A stretch of 64,000 bases of DNA, taken from NCBI RefSeq assembly GCF_021347895.1, contig NC_067132.1, positions 28,799,757-28,863,756 on the forward strand, given 5' to 3'. The notes under the pieces were generated by a model, which ran no database searches, was not told the DNA's origin, and saw only the letters and a list, made by a program, of their open reading frames with translations. The position numbers and the translations under genes are program-made. This DNA is from Acanthochromis polyacanthus (lineage: Eukaryota; Chordata; Actinopteri; Pomacentridae). Positions 12,101 through 23,546 of this stretch are shown in pieces (positions within the stretch are counted from its first letter, which is position 1; each line of letters starts with the position of its first letter).

Positions 12101-15100
12101 AGATGATTTTTTTCAAAGAAAACTGCTCTATAGTGTTTTCACGGCCTACTTTACGTTATTTCATCATATGGCATGTTTTTACAACGTGTTGAAAAAATGG
12201 CATTTTTTTCGACATACGACACTATGGCATTTTTTTTGACAAAATTCATGATTTTTTTTTTTTTCAAAGAAAACTGCTCCTTAGCATTTTTTACGACCAA
12301 ATTTACATGATTTCATCATATGGCATGTTTTTACAACATGTTGAAAAAATGTCATTCTTTTTCGACATACTGTACTATGGCGTTTTTTTGGACAAAATTC
12401 AGCATTATTTTCTTTCAAAGTAAACTGCTCTACAGTGTTTTTATTTGCTTTATTTGACAGGAGAGATAGAGACAGACAGGAAACGGTCAGAAGAGTTGGG
12501 GGAAGACATGCAGCAAAGGGCCACAAGCGGGAATTGAAACCAGGGCCCTGTGTCAGACATCAGCCCCTATACGTGGTTTACCAGCTTAACCCACTGAGCT
12601 ATACAGGGCCCCTTTCACAGCCTACTTTACATTATTTCATCATATGGCATGTTTTTACGACATGGAAAAAATGTCATTTTTTCCGGCATTCTGTAAAAGG
12701 CGTTTTTTTGGACAAAATTCATGATGATTTTCTTTTTCAAAGAAAAGTGTTCCTTAGCGTTTTCCACGGCCTGCTTTACATTATTTCATCATATGGCATG
12801 TTTTTACAACATGTTGAAAAAATGTCATTTTGTTTCGACATACTATACTATGGCGTTTTTTTTTGGGACAAAATTCAAGATGATTTTTTTTCAAAGAAAA
12901 GTGCTCCTTAGCGTGTTTCGCGGCCTACTTTACATGATTTCATCATATGGCATGTTTTTACAGCATGTTGAAAAAATGCCATTTTTTTCAACATACTATA
13001 CTATGGCGTTTTTTTTTAGAAAATTCATGATGTTTTTTTTCCGAAGAAAACTGCTCTGTTGTGTTTTTATTTGCTTTATTTGACAGGAGACATAGAGATA
13101 GACAGGAAATGTTCAGAAGAGTTGGGGGAAGACATGCATAGAAGGGCCACGAGCAGAAATTGAACCCGGGCTCCTGCATCAGACACCAGCCCCGATACAT
13201 GGTTTACCTGCTTAACCCACTGAGCTATACAGGGGCCACTTTCACAGCCTTCTTTACATTATTTCATCATATGGCATGTTTTTACGACATGTTGGAAAAA
13301 ATGTCATTTTTTTTCATACTATACTATGGCGTTTTTTTGGACAAAATTCATGATGATGTTTTTTTATCAAAGAAAACTGCTCTATAGTGTTTTTCGCAGC
13401 CTGCTTTACATTATTTCATCATATGGCATGTTTTTACAACGTGTTGAAAAAATGTCATTTTTTTTTCATACTATACTATGGCATTTTTTTTGACAAAATT
13501 CATGATGATTTTTTTTTCAAAGAAAACTGCTCTATAGTGTTTTTATTTGCCAGGAGAGACAGGAAGTGTTCAGAAGAGTTGGGTTAAGACATGCATAGAA
13601 GGGCCGTGAGTGGGAGTCGAACCCAGGCCCCTGCATCAGACACCAGCCCCTTCATATGGTTTACCTGCTTAACCCACTGAGCTATACAGGGGGCCCTTTC
13701 GCAGCCTACTTTACATTATTTCATCATATGGCATGTTTTTACGACGTTCAAAACTGACATTTTTTTTCGACATACGATACTATGGCGCTTTTTTGGACAA
13801 AATTCATGATGATTTTTTTTTCAAAGAAAACTGCTCTATAGTGTTTTTCACGGCCTACTTTACATTATTTCATCATATGGCATGTTTTTACAACATGTTG
13901 AAAAAATGGAATTTTTTTTTCGACATACTGTACTATGGCGTTTTTTTGGACAAAATTCAGCATTATTTTCTTTCAAAGTAAACTGCTCTACAGTGTTTTT
14001 ATTTGCTTTATTTGACAGGAGAGATAGAGACAGACAGGAAACGGTCAGAAGAGTTGGGGGAAGACATGCAGCAAAGGGCCACGAGCAGGAATTGAAACCA
14101 GGGCCCTGTGTCAGACATCAGCCCCTATACGTGGTTTACCAGCTTAACCCACTGAGCTATACAGGGGCCCCTTTCACAGCCTACTTTACATTATTTCATC
14201 ATATGGCATGTTTTTACGACATGGAAAAAATGTCATTTTTTCCGGCATTCTGTAAAAGGCGTTTTTTTTGGACAAAATTCATGATGATTTTCTTTTTCAA
14301 AGAAAGTGTTCCTTAGCGTTTTCCACGGCCTGCTTTACATTATTTCATCATATGGCATGTTTTTACAACATGTTGAAAAAATGTCATTTTTTTTCGACAT
14401 ACTATAATATGGCGTTTTTTTTGGGACAAAATTCAAGATGATTTTTTTTTCAAAGAAAAGTGCTCCTTAGCGTGTTTTGCGGCCTACTTTACATGATTTC
14501 ATCATATGGCATGTTTTTACAGCATGTTGAAAAAATGCCATTTTTTTTCAACATACTATACTATGGTGTTTTATTTTTACAAAATTCGTGATGTTTTTTT
14601 TCCGAAGAAAACTGCTCTGTCGTGTTTTTATTTGACAGGAGAGATAGAGATAGACAGGAAATGTTCAGAAGAGTTGGGGAAGACATGCATAGAAGGGCCA
14701 CGAGCAGAAATTGAACCCGGGCTCCTGCATCAGACACCAGCCTCTATACATGGTTTACCTGCTTAACCCACTGAGCTATACAGGGGCCGCTTTCACAGCC
14801 TTCTTTACATTATTTCATCATATGGCATGTTTTTACGACATGTTGGAAAAAATGTCATTTTTTTTTACATACTATACTATGGCGTTTTTTGGACAAAATT
14901 CATGATGATGTTTTTTTTTCAAAGAAAACTGCTCTATAGTGTTTTTCGCAGCCTGCTTTACATTATTTCATCATATGGCATGTTTTTACAACGTGTTGAA
15001 AAAATGTCATTTTTTTCGACATACTATACTATGGCATTTTTTTTGACAAAATTCATGATGATTTTTTTTCAAAGAAAACTGCTCTATAGTGTTTTTATTT

Positions 15101-18100
15101 GCCAGGAGAGACAGGAAGTGTTCAGAAGAGTTGGGTTAAGACATGCATAGAAGGGCCGTGAGCGGGAGTTGAACCCGGGCCCCTGCATCAGACACCAGCC
15201 CCTTCATATGGTTTACCTGCTTAACCCACTGAGCTATACAGGGGCCCCTTTCACAGCCTACTTTACATTATTTCATCATATGGCATGTTTTTACGACGTT
15301 CAAAACTGACATTTTTTTTCGACATACGATACTATGGCGCTTTTTTGGACAAAATTCATGATGATTTTTTTTTCAAAGAAAACTGCTCTATAGTGTTTTT
15401 CACGGCCTACTTTACATTATTTCATCATATGGCATGTTTTTACAACGTGTTGAAAAAATGGCATTTTTTTCGACAAAATTCATGATTTTTTTTTTTCAAA
15501 GAAAACTGCTCCTTAGCATTTTTTACGACCAAATTTACATGATTTCATCATATGGCATGTTTTTACAACATGTTGAAAAAATGTCATTTTTTTTACAACA
15601 TACTGTACTATGGCGTTTTTTTGGACAAAATTCAGCATTATTTTCTTTCAAAGTAAACTGCTCTACAGTGTTTTTATTTGCTTTATTTGACAGGAGAGAT
15701 AGAGACAGACAGGAAACGGTCAGAAGAGTTGGGGGAAGACATGCAGCAAAGGGCCACAAGCAGGAATTGAAACCAGGGCCCTGCATCAGACACCAGCCCC
15801 TATACATGGTTTACCTGCTTAACCCACTGAGCTATACAGGGGCCACTTTCACAGCCTACTTTACATTATTTCATCATATGGCATGTTTTTACGACATGTT
15901 GGAAAAAATGTCATTTTTTTTTACATACTATACTATGGCGTTTTTTTGGACAAAATTCATGATGATGTTTTTTTTTTCAAAGAAAACTGCTCTATAGTGT
16001 TTTTCGCAGCCTCCTTTACATTATTTCATCATATGGCATGTTTTTACAACGTGTTGAAAAAATGTCATTTTTTTTCCGATATACTTGACAAAATTCATGA
16101 TGATTTCTTTTTCAAAATAAAGTGCTCTGTGGCGTTTTTCATGTCCGACTTTACATTATTTCATCATATGGCATGTTTTTACGACATGTTGGAAAAAATG
16201 TCATTTTTTTTTACATACTATACTATGGCGTTTTTTTGGACAAAATTCATGATGATGTTTTTTTTTCAAAGAAAACTGCTCTATAGTGTTTTTCGCAGCC
16301 TCCTTTACATTATTTCATCATATGGCATGTTTTTACAACGTGTTGAAAAAATGTCATTTTTTTTCCGATATACTTGACAAAATTCATGATGATTTCTTTT
16401 TCAAAATAAAGTGCTCTGTGGCGTTTTTCATGTCCGACTTTACATTATTTCATCATATGGCATGTTTTTACGACATGTTGAAAAAATGTCATTTTTATTC
16501 GACATACTATACTATGGCGTTTTTTTTCGACAAAATTCAAGATGATTTTCTTTCAAAGAAAGCTGTTGTATAGTGTCTTAATTTGCCAGGAGATGTTTGG
16601 GAGAGTTGGGGCAAGACATGCATAGAAGGGCCGCGAACGGGAGTCAAACCCGGGTCCCTGTGTCAGACACCAGCCTCTATACACGGTTTACCTGCTTAAC
16701 CCACTGAGCTATACAGGGGGCTTTTTCACAGCCTACTTTACATTATTTCATCATATGGCATGTTTTTACAACGTGTTGAAAAAATGTAATTTTTTTCGAC
16801 ATACTGTACTATGGCATTTTTTTGACAAAATTCATGATGATTTTTTTTCAAAGAAAACTGCTCTATAGTGTTTTTATTTGCCAGGAGATACAGGAAGTGT
16901 TCAGAAGAGTTGGGTTAAGACATGCATAGAAGGGCCGTGAGCGGGAGTCGAACCTGGGCCCCTGCATCAGACACCAGCCTCTATACATGGTTTACCTGCT
17001 TAACCCACTGAGCTATACAGGGGCCACTTTCACAGCCTACTTTACATTATTTCATCATATGACATGTTTTTACGACGTTCAAAACTGACATTTTTTTTTG
17101 ACATACGATACTATGGCGCTTTTTTGGACAAAATTCATGATGATTTTTTTTTCAAAGAAAACTGCTCTATAGTGTTTTTCACGGCCTACTTTACGTTATT
17201 TCATCATATGGCATGTTTTTACAACGTGTTGAAAAAATGGCATTTTTTTCGACGTACGACACTATGGCATTTTTTTTGACAAAATTCATGATTTTTTTTT
17301 TTCAAAGAAAACTGCTCCTTAGCATTTTTTACGACCAAATTTACATGATTTCATCATATGGCATGTTTTTACAACATGTTGAAAAAATGTCATTCTTTTT
17401 CGACATACTGTACTATGGCGTTTTTTTGGACAAAATTCAGCATTATTTTCTTTCAAAGTAAACTGCTCTACAGTGTTTTTATTTGCTTTATTTGACAGGA
17501 GAGATAGAGACAGACAGGAAACGGTCAGAAGAGTTGGGGGAAGACATGCAGCAAAGGGCCACGAGCAGGAATTGAAACCAGGGCCCTGTGTCAGACATCA
17601 GCCCCTATACGTGGTTTACCAGCTTAACCCACTGAGCTATACAGGGGCCCCTTCTACAGCCTACTTTACATTATTTCATCATATGGCATGTTTTTACGAC
17701 ATGGAAAAAATGTCATTTTTTCCGGCATTCTGTAAAAGGCGTTTTTTTTGGACAAAATTCATGATGATTTTCTTTTTCAAAGAAAAGTGTTCCTTAGCGT
17801 TTTCCACGGCCTGCTTTACATTATTTCATCATATGGCATGTTTTTACAACATGTTGAAAAAATGTCATTTTTTTTCGACATACTATAATATGGCGTTTTT
17901 TTTTGGGACAAAATTCAAGATGATTTTTTTTCAAAGAAAAGTGCTCCTTAGCGTGTTTTGCGGCCTACTTTACATGATTTCATCATATGGCATGTTTTTA
18001 CAGCATGTTGAAAAAATGCCATTTTTTTTCAACATACTATACTATGGTGTTTTATTTTTACAAAATTCGTGATGTTTTTTTTCCGAAGAAAACTGCTCTG

Positions 18101-21100
18101 TCGTGTTTTTATTTGACAGGAGAGATAGAGATAGACAGGAAATGTTCAGAAGAGTTGGGGGAAGACATGCATAGAAGGGCCACGAGCAGAAATTGAACCC
18201 GGGCTCCTGCATCAGACACCAGCCTCTATACATGGTTTACCTGCTTAACCCACTGAGCTATACAGGGGCCGCTTTCACAGCCTTCTTTACATTATTTCAT
18301 CATATGGCATGTTTTTACGACATGTTGGAAAAAATGTCATTTTTTTTACATACTATACTATGGCGTTTTTTGGACAAAATTCATGATGATGTTTTTTTTT
18401 CAAAGAAAACTGCTCTATAGTGTTTTTCGCAGCCTGCTTTACATTATTTCATCATATGGCATGTTTTTACAACGTGTTGAAAAAATGTCATTTTTTCGAC
18501 ATACTATACTATGGCATTTTTTTTGACAAAATTCATGATGATTTTTTTTCAAAGAAAACTGCTCTATAGTGTTTTTATTTGCCAGGAGAGACAGGAAGTG
18601 TTCAGAAGAGTTGGGTTAAGACATGCATAGAAGGGCCGTGAGCGGGAGTTGAACCCGGGCCCCTGCATCAGACACCAGCCCCTTCATATGGTTTACCTGC
18701 TTAACCCACTGAGCTATACAGGGGCCCCTTTCACAGCCTACTTTACATTATTTCATCATATGGCATGTTTTTACGACGTTCAAAACTGACATTTTTTTTC
18801 GACATACGATACTATGGCGCTTTTTTGGACAAAATTCATGATGATTTTTTTTTCAAAGAAAACTGCTCTATAGTGTTTTTCACGGCCTACTTTACATTAT
18901 TTCATCATATGGCATGTTTTTACAACGTGTTGAAAAAATGGCATTTTTTTCGACAAAATTCATGATTTTTTTTTTTTCAAAGAAAACTGCTCCTTAGCAT
19001 TTTTTACGACCAAATTTACATGATTTCATCATATGGCATGTTTTTACAACATGTTGAAAAAATGTCATTTTTTTTACAACATACTGTACTATGGCGTTTT
19101 TTTGACAAAATTCATGATGATTTTTTTTCAAAGAAAACTGCTCTATAGTGTTTTTATTTGCCAGGAGAGACAGGAAGTGTTCAGAAGAGTTGGGTTAAGA
19201 CATGCATAGAAGGGCCGTGAGCGGGAGTTGAACCCGGGCCCCTGCATCAGACACCAGCCCCTTCATATGGTTTACCTGCTTAACCCACTGAGCTATACAG
19301 GGGCCCCTTTCACAGCCTACTTTACATTATTTCATCATATGGCATGTTTTTACGACGTTCAAAACTGACATTTTTTTTCGACATACGATACTATGGCGCT
19401 TTTTTGGACAAAATTCATGATGATTTTTTTTTCAAAGAAAACTGCTCTATAGTGTTTTTCACGGCCTACTTTACATTATTTCATCATATGGCATGTTTTT
19501 ACAACGTGTTGAAAAAATGGCATTTTTTTCGACAAAATTCATGATTTTTTTTTTTTCAAAGAAAACTGCTCCTTAGCATTTTTTACGACCAAATTTACAT
19601 GATTTCATCATATGGCATGTTTTTACAACATGTTGAAAAAATGTCATTTTTTTTACAACATACTGTACTATGGCGTTTTTTTGGACAAAATTCAGCATTA
19701 TTTTCTTTCAAAGTAAACTGCTCTACAGTGTTTTTATTTGCTTTATTTGACAGGAGAGATAGAGACAGACAGGAAACGGTCAGAAGAGTTGGGGGAAGAC
19801 ATGCAGCAAAGGGCCACAAGCAGGAATTGAAACCAGGGCCCTGCATCAGACACCAGCCCCTATACATGGTTTACCTGCTTAACCCACTGAGCTATACAGG
19901 GGCCACTTTCACAGCCTACTTTACATTATTTCATCATATGGCATGTTTTTACGACATGTTGGAAAAAATGTCATTTTTTTTTACATACTATACTATGGCG
20001 TTTTTTTGGACAAAATTCATGATGATGTTTTTTTTTTCAAAGAAAACTGCTCTATAGTGTTTTTCGCAGCCTCCTTTACATTATTTCATCATATGGCATG
20101 TTTTTACAACGTGTTGAAAAAATGTCATTTTTTTTCCGATATACTTGACAAAATTCATGATGATTTCTTTTTCAAAATAAAGTGCTCTGTGGCGTTTTTC
20201 ATGTCCGACTTTACATTATTTCATCATATGGCATGTTTTTACGACATGTTGAAAAAATGTCATTTTTATTCGACATACTATACTATGGCGTTTTTTTTCG
20301 ACAAAATTCAAGATGATTTTCTTTCAAAGAAAGCTGTTGTATAGTGTCTTAATTTGCCAGGAGATGTTTGGGAGAGTTGGGGCAAGACATGCATAGAAGG
20401 GCCGCGAACGGGAGTCAAACCCGGGTCCCTGTGTCAGACACCAGCCTCTATACACGGTTTACCTGCTTAACCCACTGAGCTATACAGGGGGCTTTTTCAC
20501 AGCCTACTTTACATTATTTCATCATATGGCATGTTTTTACAACGTGTTGAAAAAATGTAATTTTTTTCGACATACTGTACTATGGCATTTTTTTTGACAA
20601 AATTCATGATGATTTTTTTTCAAAGAAAACTGCTCTATAGTGTTTTTATTTGCCAGGAGATACAGGAAGTGTTCAGAAGAGTTGGGTTAAGACATGCATA
20701 GAAGGGCCGTGAGCGGGAGTCGAACCTGGGCCCCTGCATCAGACACCAGCCTCTATACATGGTTTACCTGCTTAACCCACTGAGCTATACAGGGGCCACT
20801 TTCACAGCCTACTTTACATTATTTCATCATATGACATGTTTTTACGACGTTCAAAACTGACATTTTTTTTGACATACGATACTATGGCGCTTTTTTGGAC
20901 AAAATTCATGATGATTTTTTTTCAAAGAAAACTGCTCTATAGTGTTTTTCACGGCCTACTTTACGTTATTTCATCATATGGCATGTTTTTACAACGTGTT
21001 GAAAAAATGGCATTTTTTTCGACGTACGACACTATGGCATTTTTTTTGACAAAATTCATGATTTTTTTTTTTCAAAGAAAACTGCTCCTTAGCATTTTTT

Positions 21101-22784
21101 ACGACCAAATTTACATGATTTCATCATATGGCATGTTTTTACAACATGTTGAAAAAATGTCATTCTTTTTCGACATACTGTACTATGGCGTTTTTTTGGA
21201 CAAAATTCAGCATTATTTTCTTTCAAAGTAAACTGCTCTACAGTGTTTTTATTTGCTTTATTTGACAGGAGAGATAGAGACAGACAGGAAACAGTCAGAA
21301 GAGTTGGGGGAAGACATGCATAGAAGGGCCACGAGCAGGAATTGAAACCAGGGCCCTGTGTCAGACATCAGCCCCTATACATGGTTTACCAGCTTAACCC
21401 ACTGAGCTATACAGGGGCCCCTTTCACAGCCTACTTTACATTATTTCATCATATGGCATGTTTTTACGACATGGAAAAAATGTCATTTTTTCCGGCATTC
21501 TGTAAAAGGCGTTTTTTTTGGACAAAATTCATGATGATTTTCTTTTTCAAAGAAAAGTGCTCCTTAGCGTTTTCCACGGCCTGCTTTACATTATTTCATC
21601 ATATGGCATGTTTTTACAACATGTTGAAAAAATGTCATTTTTTTTCGACATACTGTACTATGGCGTTTTTTTGGACAAAATTCAGCATTATTTTCTTTCA
21701 AAGTAAACTGCTCTCCAGTGTTTTTATTTGCTTTATTTGACAGGAGAGATAGAGACAGACAGGAAATGGTCAGAAGAGTTGGGGGAAGACATGCAGCAAA
21801 GGGCCACAAGCAGGACTCAAACCCAGACTCCTGTGTCAGACACCAGCCCCTATACATGGTTTACAGGCCTAACCCACTGAGCTATACAGGGGCCCATTCC
21901 ACAGCCTACTTTACATTATTTCATCATATGGCATATTTTTACGACATGTTGAAAAAATGTCATTTTTTCGGCATTCTGTAATATGGCGTTTTTTTTGGAC
22001 AAAATTCATGATGATTTTCTTTTTCAAACAAAAGTGCTCCTTAGCGTTTTCCACGGCCTGCTTTACATTATTTCATCATATGGCATGTTTTTACTTCATG
22101 TTGAAAAAAATGTCATTTTTTTTGACATACTATACTATGGCGTTTTTTTTGGGACAAAATTCAAGATGATTTTTTTTCCAAAGAAAACTGCTCCTTAGCG
22201 TTTTTCGTGGCCTACTTTACATTATTTCATCATATGGCATGTTTTTCCGACATGTTGAAAAAAATGACATTTTTTTGGATATACTGTACTATGGCGTTTT
22301 TTTGGACAAAATTTATGATGATTTTTTTTCAAAGAAAATTGCTCCTGAGCATTTTTCGCGACCAAATTTACATTATTTCATCATATGGCATGTTTTTACG
22401 ACATGTTGAAAAAATGACATTTTTTTTCGACATACTATACTATGGCGCTTTTTTGGACAAAATTCATGATGTTTTTTTTTTTCAATGAAACCTGCTCTGT
22501 CATGTTTTTCACAGCCTACTTGATTTTTTAACGGTATTTTTTTGGGCTTTATTTGACGGCAGAGATAGAGAGGAAATGGGGAGAAGACATGCAGCAAAGG
22601 GCCGTAAGCAAGAATCGAGCCTGGACTGCTGCATCGGAGACTAGCCCCTAAACATGCGTCACCTGCTTAACCCACCGAGCTATACAGTCACCACTTTCAC
22701 AGCCTGCTTTACATTATTTCATTGTATGGCATGTTTTTACGACATGTTGAAAAAATGTCATTTCTTTTTCGACATACTATGGCG

Positions 22785-22818
<34 letters not shown>

Positions 22819-23515
22819 CATGATGATTTCTTTTTCAAAATAAAGTGCTCTGTGGCGTTTTTCGCGGCCGACTTTGCATTATTTCATCTATGGCGTTTTT
22901 TTTTTGACAAAATTCATGATGTTTTTTTTTCAAAGAAAAGTGCTCAGTAGCATTTGTCGAGGCCTACTTTACATTATTTCATCATATGGCATGTTTTTAC
23001 GACATGTTGAAAAAATGTCATTTTTTTCGACATACTATGGCGTTTTTTTTTTTGAAAAAATTCATAATGATTTCTTTTTCAAAATAAAGTGCTCTGTGGC
23101 GTTTTTCGCGGCCGACTTTGCATTATTTCATCATATGGCATGTTTTTACGACATGTTGAAAAAATGACATTTTTTTTCGACGTACTATACTATGGCGTTT
23201 TTTTGGACAAAATTCATGATAATTTTTTTTTTCCAAAGGAAACTGCTCTATAGTGTTTTTCACAGCCTACTTGATTTTTTAATGATATTTTTTGGCCTTT
23301 TCTGGGCTTTATTTGACACGAGAGATAGAGAGGAAATGGGGAGAAGAGTTTGGAGAAGACATGCAGCAAAGGGCTGCAAGCAAGAACCGAACCTGGGCCG
23401 CTGCGTCGGAGACCAGCCCTTATACATGCTTCGCCTGCTTAACCTACCGAGCTACACTGGCACCGCTTTCACAGCTCAGTTTACATTATTTCATCGACAT
23501 GTTGAAAATATGTCA

Positions 23516-23546
<31 letters not shown>

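Noticed and set aside
10860..23460. A cluster of tRNA genes
   Set aside because: A- and B-box words are present, but there is no acceptor stem or cloverleaf, and the body is that of a SINE.
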